From DASQGA01 sp963722715 (lineage in GTDB: Bacteria; Actinomycetota; Thermoleophilia; Gaiellales; Gaiellaceae), in the NCBI GenBank assembly GCA_963722715.1, contig CAVROA010000020.1, positions 1 to 64,000 on the forward strand: a stretch of DNA of 64,000 nucleotides, in the 5' to 3' direction. The notes below the pieces were generated by a model that worked only from the letters and a program-made list of their open reading frames with translations, was not told the DNA's origin and did not search any database. Both the position numbers and the translations under genes were made by a program. This document shows positions 35,629 through 45,115 of the stretch, piece after piece (the stretch's first letter is position 1; the number at the start of each line of letters is the position of its first letter).

Positions 35629-36680
35629 TGCACGCGCTCGTCGTTCATGCACCCGACCGCTTCTCGGTCGAGGATGTCCCCCGACCCGAGCCGGGCGAGA
35701 ACGAGGTTCTCTGCAAGGTGCACGCAGTGGCCATCTGCGGCACCGACCCGCACATCATTCACGGTGATTATCCGGGGTTCTGGCCGAAGGAGTTTCCGTT
35801 CGTCCCGGGGCACGAGTGGGCGGGAGAAGTCGTGGAGGTCGGTCCGGGCGCGGAGCGCTTCGGTTGGCAGATCGGGGCCAGGGTCGCCGGCACCTCTCAC
35901 GCAGGCTGCGGCTTCTGCCGCAAATGCGTCGAGGGACGCTACAACCTCTGCGAGAACTACGGAGACGAGGCGGTGCACCGTCAGTACGGCCATTACACCC
36001 AGGGGTCGTACGCCGAGTACGTCGTGCATTCGATTGCGAGTGTCTTTCCGATCCCGGAGTCGCTCGGCTATGACGAGGCGGCCATGCTCGACCCCGTCTC
36101 GATCGCCCTGCACACGGTCAAGCGGGGCGGGCACGCCCCCGGCGACACCGTCGTCGTGGTCGGCCCGGGGGTCATGGGCCTGCTCGTCGCGGAATGCGCC
36201 CGGGCGCTCGGAGCCGGCCGCGTGATCGTCGTGGGCCGCGGCGAGCGGCTCGCGAAGGCGGCGGCGCTCGGCAACGAGACAGTCGACTTCAGCGCGCGCG
36301 ATCCCGTCGAGGGCGTCCGCGAGCTGACGGACGGCCTGGGCGCCGAGGTCGCACTCGAATGCTCCGGTGACCCCGCCGCCGTCGGGCAGTGCGTCGACAT
36401 GCTCCGCAAGGGCGGTCGCGTCGCCGTGATCGGGATTCCGCTCGAGGACGCGCGCGTTCCGATGCAGAAGATCGTGCTGAACGAGCTCGAGATCGTCGGG
36501 GTGCGCGCCGCCGCGGGGGAGATGCCCGAGGCGATCGCGCTCGTTGCCGCCGGCAAGCTTCGGCTCGACGAGCTGATCACGCACCGCTTCGCGCTCAAAG
36601 ACTATGCCGAGGCGCTTCGGACCTTCACGGAGCGAGTCGACGGCGCCCTCAAGGTCATCGTCCATCCGTGGCAGACCTGA
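35628..36680 (+). CDS. Zinc-containing medium-chain alcohol dehydrogenase
   Basis: 350 residues from ATG 35,628. Catalytic zinc ligands in VAICGTDPHIIHG and GHEWAGEVVEVG, structural zinc in CGFCRKCVEGRYNLC, NAD loop VVVGPGVMGLLVAECAR. The sequence resembles sorbitol and threonine dehydrogenases (polyol or 3-hydroxy substrates) rather than ethanol-type enzymes. It oxidises a secondary alcohol in the pathway. The frame is intact. It overlaps its neighbour genes at both ends. Confidence 0.87.
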   Translation: MHALVVHAPDRFSVEDVPRPEPGENEVLCKVHAVAICGTDPHIIHGDYPGFWPKEFPFVPGHEWAGEVVEVGPGAERFGWQIGARVAGTSHAGCGFCRKCVEGRYNLCENYGDEAVHRQYGHYTQGSYAEYVVHSIASVFPIPESLGYDEAAMLDPVSIALHTVKRGGHAPGDTVVVVGPGVMGLLVAECARALGAGRVIVVGRGERLAKAAALGNETVDFSARDPVEGVRELTDGLGAEVALECSGDPAAVGQCVDMLRKGGRVAVIGIPLEDARVPMQKIVLNELEIVGVRAAAGEMPEAIALVAAGKLRLDELITHRFALKDYAEALRTFTERVDGALKVIVHPWQT

Positions 36681-37528
36681 TCGACCTTCTCCACCTCGGC
36701 CGGCGGCGCGTGATCGCGACGTATCTCCTGGCGGGCGACGAGCCGGCACTCGTCGACTGTGGCCCCTCGAGCTGCCTCGGAGCACTCGAGGAGGCGCTCC
36801 GAGATCGTGGGCTCGAGATCGAGGACCTCCGCCACCTCGTGCTCACGCACATCCACCTCGACCACGCCGGCGCCGCCGGATCCCTGGTTCGCCGCAATCC
36901 CTCGCTGCAGGTCCACGTGAGCTCCATCGGAGCGCCGCATCTCCTCGATCCGAGCCGTCTCGAGCGGAGCGCCCGGCGGCTTTACGGCGAGGACTTCGAC
37001 CGCCTCTGGGGCGAGCTCGCACCGGTTCCGGAAGCGAGCCTGCGGCCGGTCGAAGCGCGCGTTCTCGACCTGGAAGCGTTCCCTACGCCCGGCCACGCAT
37101 CGCACCACGTCTCGTTCCTCCTCCCGGACGGAACGTGTTTCGCGGGCGACGCGGCCGGCGTCCGCATCGAGCCCTTCCGGTTCGTCCTGCCTGCGTCGCC
37201 GCCGCCCGACATCGATCTCGACGCGTGGTCGGCCAGCCTCGACGCGATCGAGGAGCGGCGCCCGGCGCGCCTGTGCCTGACACATTTCGGCCCGGTCGAC
37301 GACCCACAGGAGCACATCGTGCTCATGCGGGAGCAGCTCCGGACGTGGGCCGAGCGGGTGCGTGACGGCGCAACGGCCGAGGCGTTCGCACGCGCCGCCG
37401 AGGATGAGCTTCAGGCCGGCGCGGATGCAGAGACGGCGGAGGCGTACAGACAGGCGGCGCCGTTCTGGCAGTCGCACGCGGGGCTGGAGCGGTACTGGCG
37501 TAAACGACGGGAGGAGGAGGCGGCGTGA
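36668..37528 (+). CDS. MBL-fold metallohydrolase
   Basis: 286 residues from GTG 36,668, overlapping the dehydrogenase by 13 bases. Metal ligands HIHLDHAG, PTPGHASHH, AGDAAG and THFG are complete. The C-terminal 70 residues are helical and Glu/Ala-rich. Such proteins hydrolyse esters, thioesters or lactones. In this operon a lactone or thioester produced after ring cleavage is a reasonable substrate class. Unrelated in detail to the MBL protein at 3,792. Confidence 0.8.
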   Translation: MADLIDLLHLGRRRVIATYLLAGDEPALVDCGPSSCLGALEEALRDRGLEIEDLRHLVLTHIHLDHAGAAGSLVRRNPSLQVHVSSIGAPHLLDPSRLERSARRLYGEDFDRLWGELAPVPEASLRPVEARVLDLEAFPTPGHASHHVSFLLPDGTCFAGDAAGVRIEPFRFVLPASPPPDIDLDAWSASLDAIEERRPARLCLTHFGPVDDPQEHIVLMREQLRTWAERVRDGATAEAFARAAEDELQAGADAETAEAYRQAAPFWQSHAGLERYWRKRREEEAA

Positions 37529-38364
37529 AGCTGGTCACCTACGAAGCCGGCGAGGGCCCGCGGGTGGGGAGGCTCGATGACGACGGCGTCGTCGACGTCG
37601 GCTTCGACGGCGACATGGTCGCGTTCATCGAGGCGGGAGCCCCGGTCAGCTCTACGACCTCCGTCGAGGGAGCGCGACTGCTCGCGCCGCTTCGACCCCG
37701 CTCGCTGCGCGACTTTCTCACCTTCGAGGGGCATCTGAACAACGCACTGAGCCGGCTTGGGCGCCCGATTCCCGAGGAGTGGTTCGATGTTCCGGCCTAT
37801 TACAAGGGAATGCCGGACACGGTGATCGGTCCCGATGCCGTGATCCCGTGGCCTCACTACTCGGACCGGCTCGACCACGAGCTCGAGCTTGCCGCGGTGA
37901 TCGGGCGGGAGGGAACAGACATCACGCGCGAGCACGCGCTCGAGCACGTCTTCGGGTGGACGATCTGGAACGACGTCTCGGCGCGCGACGTTCAGGTGCG
38001 GGAGCTGCCGATCGGGATGGGCCCCGCCAAGGCGAAGGACTGGGACGGATCCAACGTGCTGGGGCCTTGCATCGTGACTGCGGACGAGCTCGACGGGACG
38101 AGCGTCCGGATGGCGGTCCGCGTCAACGGCGAGACGTGGGGCGAGGACACGTCGGCGAACATGCACCACACCTTCGCCGATCTGATCGCCTACGCCTCAC
38201 AGGCGCAGCGTCTCTATCCCGGTGAGGTGCTCGGTTCGGGGACGGCGGCAGGCGGATCGGGAATCGAGCTCGATCGCCGGCTCGGCGAGGGTGACGTCGT
38301 GGAGCTCGAGGTGGAGGGCATCGGGATCCTCCGGAACACAATCGGAACGAAGGGAGAGGGATAG
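37525..38364 (+). CDS. Fumarylacetoacetate hydrolase family protein
   Basis: 279 residues from GTG 37,525 (GTGA overlap). FAH fold signatures: DHELELAAVIGREG with the metal Glu pair, GWTIWNDVSARDVQVRE, and LGSGTAAGG near the end. The family cleaves or decarboxylates 2,4-diketo acids, acylpyruvates or oxaloacetate-like compounds, typically late in aromatic or sugar-acid breakdown. It supports the view that this operon carries a ring-cleavage-like route to central metabolites. Confidence 0.88.
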   Translation: MKLVTYEAGEGPRVGRLDDDGVVDVGFDGDMVAFIEAGAPVSSTTSVEGARLLAPLRPRSLRDFLTFEGHLNNALSRLGRPIPEEWFDVPAYYKGMPDTVIGPDAVIPWPHYSDRLDHELELAAVIGREGTDITREHALEHVFGWTIWNDVSARDVQVRELPIGMGPAKAKDWDGSNVLGPCIVTADELDGTSVRMAVRVNGETWGEDTSANMHHTFADLIAYASQAQRLYPGEVLGSGTAAGGSGIELDRRLGEGDVVELEVEGIGILRNTIGTKGEG

Positions 38365-38658
38365 ATGGCCTACGTTGTCGCCGCCACGTATCGCTGCAAG
38401 GAGGGAGAGGAGGACCGGATCCTCGAGATCCTCGAGACGATGGCGCCCCTGTCGCGCCAGGAGCCCGGCTGTCTCTTCTACCAGGCGCATCGCTCTCCTG
38501 ACGACCCGCGCGTCTTCTTCCTCTACGAGCAGTACGCCGACGAGGCCGGCTACGAGGCCCACATGGCCACTCCACATTTCGAGGAGCACATCAAGGGCGA
38601 GGCGATCCCGCGGCTCGAGAGCCGCGAGCGCGCCTTCTACATCACCATCGACGGCTAG
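38365..38658 (+). CDS. Antibiotic-biosynthesis-monooxygenase-like protein (YgiN type)
   Basis: 97 residues, a single ferredoxin-like ABM domain (VVAATYRCKEGEEDRILEIL ... FYQAHRSPDDPRVFFLYEQYADEAGYEAH). Dimeric members oxidise quinols or phenols without a cofactor; others only bind ligands. It starts directly after the FAH stop. Presence beside a putative aromatic route fits a quinol- or phenol-type intermediate. Confidence 0.82.
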   Translation: MAYVVAATYRCKEGEEDRILEILETMAPLSRQEPGCLFYQAHRSPDDPRVFFLYEQYADEAGYEAHMATPHFEEHIKGEAIPRLESRERAFYITIDG

Positions 38659-39872
38659 TGCCTCCTCCGGTGCCGGAGGGTCCTGGGGTGCCCCGAGCCG
38701 CCGGGTTCGCTGCGCTCGCGGCGCTCTTCCTGGCCGCCCTCGCGCTCCGGCCGCAACTCGTCGGTATCGGGCCTCTTCTGCCTCGAATCGAGGAGGATCT
38801 GGCCGTCTCGCATGCCGTCGCGGGCCTGCTCGCCACCATTCCGGTGCTCTGCATGGGCCTGTTCGCACCCGCGGCGCCGTACCTCTCGGGCCGAATCGGG
38901 ACGCGCTACGGCATCGCCGCCTGTCTCGCGGTGCTCGCTGTCTTCGGAGCGGCCCGCGCGGTGGCGCCCGGCGCGCTGCTCGTGATCCTGCTCACGTTTC
39001 CGGTCGGGATGGGGATCGCCTTGGCCGGTGCGCTCCTTCCTGTCGCCGTCAAGGAGCGCTTCCCGCACCGCCCGGCCTTCACGACCGGCGTCTACGCGAC
39101 GGCGATCAACCTGGGTTCCGCGATCGCTTCGGCCCTGGCGGTCCCGATTGCCCTGGCGACCGGCAGCTGGCGCGGGACACTCACAGTCTTCGCGGGCTTC
39201 GCGGCCGGCCTTTTCGTCGCGTGGATAGTGCTGACGCGGCGAGAGCCGCGCTTCCAGCGAGTGGACGCGCGGCCGCCGCGGCTGCCCTTCCGGAGCGGCG
39301 TGGCCTGGGTGCTGGCGGCCATCTTCGGACTGCTCGGCATCATCTTCTACGGCCTCAACTCATGGCTTGCCGACTCGTTCGTCGAGCGCGGCTGGAGCGA
39401 GACCAAGGCGGGCGCCCTCGTCGCGGTCATGAACGCGGCGGCGATTCCGGCTGGACTCCTGGTCACGTGGCTCGCGGACCGCGCCGGCTCGCGACGGCTC
39501 TACTTGATCACGGCTTCCGCGACCATGCTCCTCGGCGTCATTGGGCTGGCCGCGGTGCCGAGCGGCGCCTGGGTGTGGGCCACGCTCGTCGGCATGGCGA
39601 ACGGAACGCTCTTTCCGTTGATCCTGACGCTGCCGCTCGATGTCGCCGAGCGCCCGGCCCAGGTGGGAGCGGTCGTCGGCCTGATGCTGGGCTTCGGCTA
39701 TGTGCTCGCGGCGGTCAGCCCGTTCGCGCTCGGGGCGATCCGGGACCAGACGGGATCCTTCACGGCGGCGCTCTGGGCGATCGCGGCCACGGGTGCGGTT
39801 CTGCTGGTTGCGTGCCTACCGCTCTCGCGCGAGCGGCTGGGCCGCGGTGTTGCAGTTGGACACGTTGCATGA
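38658..39872 (+). CDS. MFS transporter, CynX/NimT-like
   Basis: 404 residues from GTG 38,658, with about twelve membrane helices. Loop 2-3 carries GRIGTRYG and loop 8-9 ADRAGSRRLY, the usual MFS gating motifs. LALRPQLVGIGPLLPRIEEDL after helix 1 is characteristic of the CynX/NimT branch, which includes cyanate and nitroimidazole transporters. It may export or import a pathway compound. Last gene before the liv promoter region. Confidence 0.83.
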   Translation: MPPPVPEGPGVPRAAGFAALAALFLAALALRPQLVGIGPLLPRIEEDLAVSHAVAGLLATIPVLCMGLFAPAAPYLSGRIGTRYGIAACLAVLAVFGAARAVAPGALLVILLTFPVGMGIALAGALLPVAVKERFPHRPAFTTGVYATAINLGSAIASALAVPIALATGSWRGTLTVFAGFAAGLFVAWIVLTRREPRFQRVDARPPRLPFRSGVAWVLAAIFGLLGIIFYGLNSWLADSFVERGWSETKAGALVAVMNAAAIPAGLLVTWLADRAGSRRLYLITASATMLLGVIGLAAVPSGAWVWATLVGMANGTLFPLILTLPLDVAERPAQVGAVVGLMLGFGYVLAAVSPFALGAIRDQTGSFTAALWAIAATGAVLLVACLPLSRERLGRGVAVGHVA

Positions 39873-39874
39873 AA

Positions 39875-39941
39875 GCTTTCGAAAGCCATTGAGAGAAACG
39901 TGTTAGAGGCCATTGAAAGCGCTGGAGCAGACTGTTACGTT
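39875..39941 (+). promoter_or_regulatory. Promoter and operator region of the liv-type operon
   Basis: The 121-base gap contains a 12-bp perfect palindrome, GCTTTCGAAAGC (39,875-39,886), then a direct repeat, GCCATTGAGAG (39,885-39,895) and GCCATTGAAAG (39,909-39,919), with 24-base spacing. The second repeat overlaps a plausible -35 TTGAAA (39,913-39,918); a 17-base spacer leads to TACGTT (39,936-39,941). The start of the permease gene is 52 bases beyond. Repeats and palindrome are seen; promoter and regulator binding are inferred. The regulator is not identified: neither the GntR nor the DeoR site elsewhere in the window is identical. Confidence 0.5.
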
Positions 39942-39993
39942 CAGCGCGTCCCGCGGGGATCAGCGCTGATCCCCTTGGAGCGGCCCTGACGCG

Positions 39994-41076
39994 ATGAGTC
40001 AACAGACACACGCTGCTGCGACCCAGCTTCCGTGGCAGGAGCGACTCCGCGCGACGCCGCCAACTCGGATCGTCGTCCGGGTCGCCATCGCGGCGCTCGC
40101 GTTCTTCGTGGTGCTTTGGGTCCTCGTCCTCGCGGACGAAGCCCTCGTCAAGGAGCCCCGGATCTTCTTCCGCGTCCTGCTCCTGGGTCTCACGCTCGCG
40201 GGCCTCTTCTTCGTCGTCGCGAGCGGATTCACGCTGATCTTCGGGTTGATGCGCGTCGTCAACATGGCACACGGGTCGCTCTACCTGCTCGGCGGCTACC
40301 TCGCCTTCGATCTCCAGCAGCGTCTCGGCGGCGGCTCTGCGGTCAGCACGCTCGGGTTCTCGAGCGCAGAGACGTCGTTCTGGGACTGGTTCCTGCCTCT
40401 CATCGCCGCGTCGTTCGCGGTCGGGGTCATCGGCCTCGTCATGCAACAAGTCTTCCTGCGCTGGAACCAGGGTCAGGAGCTACGACAGGCGCTGATCACG
40501 ATTGCGATCTCGGTCATCCTCGCCGACCAGATGCTCGCCCATTACGGTGGGCTGGCGGAGGAGCTGACGCCTCCGACCAGCTGGCCCACGAGCATCAACG
40601 TCGGGGTCGACTTCGGCTTCTTCCGACTCGTCGTGCTCGCGTCCGCGATCGCGATCGGCATCGGGCTCTTCCTCGGGATTCACCGCAGCCGTGTCGGCAT
40701 GATCGTCCGGGCCGGCGTCGACGACCGAGCGATGGTCTCTGCGCTCGGGATCAACATCCAGCTCGTGTTTGCGGGAGCGTTCTTCGTCGGCTCCTTCCTC
40801 GCCGGCTTCGGGGGCGTCCTCGGCGGGACCATGATCTCGCTCGACAAGGGGAACGACACCGCGTTTCTCCTGAACTCGCTCATCGTCGTGATCATCGGAG
40901 GCATGGGGAGCCTGGGCGGCGCGGCCATCGGCGCGCTCGCACTCGGGCTCGTCGACGCCTTCTCGGATATCTACCTGCCGGCCGAGTGGTCGAACTACTC
41001 GATCCTCCTGACCTTCGTCCTCCTGATCGCGGTCCTGGCGGTGCGGCCGCTCGGGCTCTTCGGTCGCCCGGCGTGA
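39994..41076 (+). CDS. Branched-chain-type ABC transporter permease (LivH family)
   Basis: 360 residues with eight or more membrane helices. Family signatures: FTLIFGLMRVVNMAHGSLYLLGGYLA, GMIVRAGVDDRAMVSALGINI and IVVIIGGMGSLGGAAIGALALGL. An 80-residue N-terminal extension with one extra helix precedes the usual start of the fold. It forms the membrane channel with the following LivM-type protein. Such importers carry branched amino acids, amides, urea or aromatic acids; location between two catabolic gene sets suggests the pathway substrate rather than amino acids. Confidence 0.88.
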   Translation: MSQQTHAAATQLPWQERLRATPPTRIVVRVAIAALAFFVVLWVLVLADEALVKEPRIFFRVLLLGLTLAGLFFVVASGFTLIFGLMRVVNMAHGSLYLLGGYLAFDLQQRLGGGSAVSTLGFSSAETSFWDWFLPLIAASFAVGVIGLVMQQVFLRWNQGQELRQALITIAISVILADQMLAHYGGLAEELTPPTSWPTSINVGVDFGFFRLVVLASAIAIGIGLFLGIHRSRVGMIVRAGVDDRAMVSALGINIQLVFAGAFFVGSFLAGFGGVLGGTMISLDKGNDTAFLLNSLIVVIIGGMGSLGGAAIGALALGLVDAFSDIYLPAEWSNYSILLTFVLLIAVLAVRPLGLFGRPA

Positions 41077-42084
41077 GGCTCGAGCGCCCGCAGCTCCTCC
41101 GCCTGGGCGTGGCCGCCGGGGTGCTCCTCTTCCTCTTCCTCGCGCCGCTCATCTTCACGAACTACCAGTACGGCGTTCTCGGCACGAAGATTCTCTGGCT
41201 CGGGATCGTCGCCGCGAGCCTCATCTTCCTCGCCGGCTACGGCGGCATGGTCTCGCTGGCGCAGACGGCGCTCTTCGGGATCGCCGGCTTCGTCGTCGCG
41301 AACCTGGTCGTCTTCACAGGCTGGTCCGAGTGGCCCGCGGTTGCGGTGGGGATTCTGATCGCCACCTCCGTCGGCCTCCTCTTCGGGCTGATCGCGAGCA
41401 GGAGCGTCGGGATCTACTTCCTGATGATCACTCTCGCCTTCGCCGTGATCGTCTTCTACTTCTTCGGCCAGGTGACGAAGTTCTCGGGCTTCGGCGGCGT
41501 CAACAACGTGACCGCGCCCGGCCTGATCGGGAACCCTCGGCAGGATCCGGCGCCGCTCTACTACGCCGCGCTGATCGTCTCGCGTCCTCGTCTACTTCGG
41601 TATTCGCTACCTCGTCCGGACCCCTTTCGGGCTCGCCCTCCAGGGCGTTCGCGACGAGCCGACCCGGATGCGAGCGCTCGGCTTCAACGTGCACCTCCAT
41701 CGGACCCTTGCCTTCGGGGTGGGAGCCTTCATCGCGTCGTTGGCAGGCGTACTTTCGGTCTGGTACAACTCGCAGATTTCGCCGGGCTCGATCGACGTCT
41801 CGCGGACGATCGACGTGCTCGTGATTGCAGTCGTAGGCGGCCTCTTCCGCCTCGAGGGCGCGTGGATCGGCGCGCTCGTTTTCACCGTCCTCGACGATCA
41901 GCTCCGCGGCGAGACCACGCGTTTCAACACGGTGATCGGGATCGTCTTCCTCGTCATCGTGCTGCTGTCGCCGGGAGGGCTCGTGGGCATCTTGGGCCGC
42001 GTGACAGAGGGCGTGCGCAGGATCACCCGGACCCGTTCGGGCGGGAGCGGCGAGCCGCCGCAGGCTGCCCTGGATGAACCTTGA
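41073..42084 (+). CDS. ABC transporter permease (LivM family), frame broken by one extra base
   Basis: About 336 residues after repair, from GTG 41,073 (GTGA overlap). Membrane helices begin with RLGVAAGVLLFLFLAPLIF; GYGGMVSLAQTALFGIAGFV and TPFGLALQGVRDEPTRMRAL are LivM signatures. Near 41,580, ATCGTCTCGCGTCCTC has one base too many; repair gives ALIVSVLVYFGIRYLVRTPF. Second half of the channel with the preceding gene. Confidence 0.87.
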
Positions 42085-42193
42085 CGACGAGAGGAGGAGG
42101 AATCAGGCGGTCACAGGGACCGCTTGGCAGGCCGGCACGAAGCCGGGGGGGACGAACGACGAGACTCCGACAGCAAGGCGAAAGGAGAACCGA

Positions 42194-43613
42194 ATGAGTC
42201 GAGGCAGATATGGCGGCAGCGGGGTGAGGCGCTGGACGCTTCTAACCCTGCTCGCGGCCCTCGTGCTCACCCTCGCGGTGGTTGCGGCCGGTTGCGGCGG
42301 CGACGACGACGAAGCCAGCACGACCGACACCGGCGCCGCCTCCGGCGATACCGGCGGAGCGGGCGGCGGCGAGGCAATCAAGATCGGGCACCTCTCGAAC
42401 GTGTGAAGGCCCGTTCGCACCCTTCTACGAGAACACCGTCGCCGGCTCGATGATCCCCCTGATCCGCCGCGGCGGCGAGGCGGCCGGCTCGAAGCCGAGC
42501 GACGGCGTCACCGGTGCTGAGGTGGCGGGTCACCCGATCGAGGTCGTGTTCGGCTGCTCCGACGCGACGCCGGACAAGGCGGCCGAGGAGGCGAGGCGGC
42601 TCGTCGAGCAGGAGAACGTGGACATCCTGATCGGGCCACTCTCCGGCTCGGAGGGGATTGCCGTGGCCGAGTACTCGAAGAGCCAGCCGGATGTCACCTT
42701 CGTCAACGGAACTTCGGGGGCGCAGGACACGACACTCAAGGTGCAGTCGCCGAACTTCTTCCGGTGGAACACCGACGGAGCTCAGTGGATGGCCGGTCTC
42801 GGCGACTACGCGTACAACGAGCTCGGGTGGCGGAACGTCGTCACGCTCGCCGACGACTACGACTTTCCGTACACGCAGGTGGCGGGGTTCGTAGCCGAGT
42901 TCTGCTCGCTCGGCGGCACGGTCGAGAAGCGCATCTGGCCGCCCCTGGGCGAGGAGGATTACTCCTCGTTCATCCAGCAGATCCCGGAGACCAACCTCGA
43001 CGGCTTCTTCCTCGGCGTCGGCGGAACGGGGACGCTCGCCTTCGTCCGAGGCTATGAGGAGCTCGGTCGCGGCAACCTCGCGGACAAGATCATCGCCGGC
43101 TCGGTTGCGATCGACCCGGTCGTTCTGAAGGAGATCGGACCCCGCATGGAGGGCGTCGTCTCGGGATCCCCGGTCGACGCGCAGTCAACCGACGAGAACT
43201 ACACGAGCTACATCGAGGACTTCACGGCGGCCTACCCGGACGTCCCCGGTCCCGAGAGCCTCTTCGCGGTGAACAACTTCGACGCGATGGAGGCGACCCT
43301 GCAGTCGCTCGAAGCAGTCGACGGTGACATCTCCGACGGCGGCGCGAAGATGCGCGAGGCTATGACCGGCCTCACGCTCGAGGCGCCGAACGGAGCGATC
43401 ACGCTCGACGACAACCGCAACGCGGTTGGCAACAACTACCTGGTCCAGGTCGGCAAGCTCGACAGCGGCGACCTCGGCCTGAAGACGTTGAAGACGATCC
43501 CCGAAGTCGACCAGACGTTCGGGGGCGCTTTCAGCGCGGACACACCGACCCCGGATCGCAAGAACCCTGAATGCGTGAAGGGCGATCCGCCTCCGTGGGC
43601 GAGCGGAGGGTAG
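42194..43613 (+). CDS. ABC transporter substrate-binding lipoprotein (Leu/Ile/Val-binding fold), frame broken by one extra base
   Basis: About 472 residues after repair. ATG 42,194 sits behind AAAGGAG. Lipoprotein signal with Arg-rich start and lipobox VVAAGC, then an Asp/Thr/Gly linker. The frame hits TGA at 42,404: AACGTGTGAAGG should be one base shorter, giving KIGHLSN(V/C)EGPFAPFYE. The mature part is a periplasmic-binding-protein type 1 fold: GCSDATPDKAAEEARRLVEQ, ILIGPLSGSEGIAVAEYS, FVNGTSGAQDTTL. It captures the imported compound on the outer face of the membrane. Confidence 0.85.
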
Positions 43614-43617
43614 GAAG

Positions 43618-44397
43618 CTGGCAGTAGCAGCGAACGCCGAAGGTGCCGAGCCGATCCTCCGCTTGCGGGGGGTCGGCCGGCGCTTCGGCGGCGTCCAGGC
43701 CGTGCAGGACGTCGATCTCGACGTCCTGCACGGCGAGCGGCGCGCCATCCTCGGGCCGAACGGCGCCGGGAAGACGACGCTCTTCAACGTCATCTCGGGT
43801 GAGTTCCCGCCGACGTCCGGAACCGTCGAGCTCTTCGGTGAGAACGTGACGCTCGTTCCTGCACGCAAGCGGGTGCAGCTCGGCTTGACCAGAACCTTTC
43901 AGAAGTCGCGACTCTTTCTTGGCCTGACGGTCGAGGAGAACCTCTACCTGGCGATCCTCGGCGTGAAGAGGGGCCATCTCCGTCCCGTCCGCACCGGTCG
44001 GGATGCCGCGATGCGCGCCGGCGCTGCCGAGCTCGCCGAGCACGTGGGACTCCAAACGCGCCTTCAGACGATCGTCGGCTCTCTTTCGCATGGGGAGCAG
44101 CGCCAGCTCGAGGTGGCGATGGCCCGGGCCGGTGACCCGAAGATCATGATGCTCGACGAGCCCGCGTCCGGGCTCTCCCGCGGCGAGCGGGCCGCGCTCA
44201 CCGAGCTTCTGATGTCCCTCGACCGAGACGTGACGCTGATCCTGATCGAGCACGACATGGACATCGCGCTCACGGTGGCCGAGCAGGTGACGATGATGCA
44301 CGACGGCCGCGTGGTCGTTGAGGGCACGCCCGCGGAGATCCGGGCCAACCAGATGGTGCACGACATCTACCTCGGGAGCCGGTTCGGCGATGAGTGA
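43618..44397 (+). CDS. ABC transporter ATP-binding protein (LivG family)
   Basis: 259 residues from CTG 43,618, seven bases after GGAGGG. TTG 43,663 is the next usual start but would remove the first strand (PILRLRGVGRRFGG). Walker A GPNGAGKTT, signature LSHGEQRQLEVAMA (LSHGE for LSGGQ), Walker B IMMLDEPASGLS, and the H-loop in LIEHDMD. The long helical insert before the signature is typical of LivG. Powers import with LivF. Confidence 0.88.
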   Translation: MAVAANAEGAEPILRLRGVGRRFGGVQAVQDVDLDVLHGERRAILGPNGAGKTTLFNVISGEFPPTSGTVELFGENVTLVPARKRVQLGLTRTFQKSRLFLGLTVEENLYLAILGVKRGHLRPVRTGRDAAMRAGAAELAEHVGLQTRLQTIVGSLSHGEQRQLEVAMARAGDPKIMMLDEPASGLSRGERAALTELLMSLDRDVTLILIEHDMDIALTVAEQVTMMHDGRVVVEGTPAEIRANQMVHDIYLGSRFGDE

Positions 44398-45115
44398 CGC
44401 GCTCCTGGCCGTCAAGAACCTGAACGCCTACTACGGCCCCGCCCACATCCTGCAGGGCGTCAGCTTCGAGATGGGCATCGAGCCGGTCGCGATCATCGGG
44501 CGGAACGGCATGGGCAAGAGCACGCTCTGCAACGCGATCATGGGTCTCGTCCCCGACGTGAAGGGATCCGTACGCCTGAACGGAGAGGAGCTCGTCGGGC
44601 GGCAGGCCTACAAGATCTCGAACGCCGGCATCGGGCTGGTGCCCCAGGGACGGCGGCTCTTCCCTTCCTTGAGCACGGACGAGCATCTCCGCATGCTGGG
44701 CTCCTCGAGCAATGGGGCGTGGTCGAGAGAGCGCGTCTACGAGCTCTTCCCGCGCCTGGCCGAGCGGAAGAACATCTCGGCGACGCAGCTCTCGGGCGGT
44801 GAGCAGCAGATGCTCGCAATTGGCCGGACGCTGCTTCGCAACCCGCGGCTCCTGATCATGGACGAGCCGTCCGAGGGCCTTGCGCCGACGATCGTCGAGT
44901 CCGTGATCGGCACCTGCCTGAAGCTCGTGGAAGGGGGCATGGGTCTCCTGCTGGTGGAGCAGAACCTCGGCGTGGCAACCTCGATCTGCGAGCGGCAGCT
45001 GGTCATGGTCGCGGGAGAGATTGCAACCGAGACCACGGCCGCGGCGATCCAGAACGACCCGGACGCCCAGCAGCGCTACCTGGGCGTCACACGCGTCGAG
45101 ACGACCGCGGGCTAG
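44390..45115 (+). CDS. ABC transporter ATP-binding protein (LivF family)
   Basis: 241 residues from ATG 44,390, overlapping LivG by eight bases. Walker A GRNGMGKST, signature LSGGEQQMLAIGRTL, Walker B LLIMDEPSEGLAP, and H-loop position LVEQN, as LivF proteins have (Gln for His is not seen; the residue after Glu is Gln in this subfamily). Completes a five-protein importer. Confidence 0.9.
   Translation: MSDALLAVKNLNAYYGPAHILQGVSFEMGIEPVAIIGRNGMGKSTLCNAIMGLVPDVKGSVRLNGEELVGRQAYKISNAGIGLVPQGRRLFPSLSTDEHLRMLGSSSNGAWSRERVYELFPRLAERKNISATQLSGGEQQMLAIGRTLLRNPRLLIMDEPSEGLAPTIVESVIGTCLKLVEGGMGLLLVEQNLGVATSICERQLVMVAGEIATETTAAAIQNDPDAQQRYLGVTRVETTAG

Noticed and set aside
42394..42410. Programmed +1 frameshift at the TGA in the substrate-binding protein gene, in the style of prfB
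   Set aside because: No CUU-type slippery codon or upstream stimulatory Shine-Dalgarno is present, and ten other breaks have no stop codon or shared motif, so a sequencing insertion is simpler.
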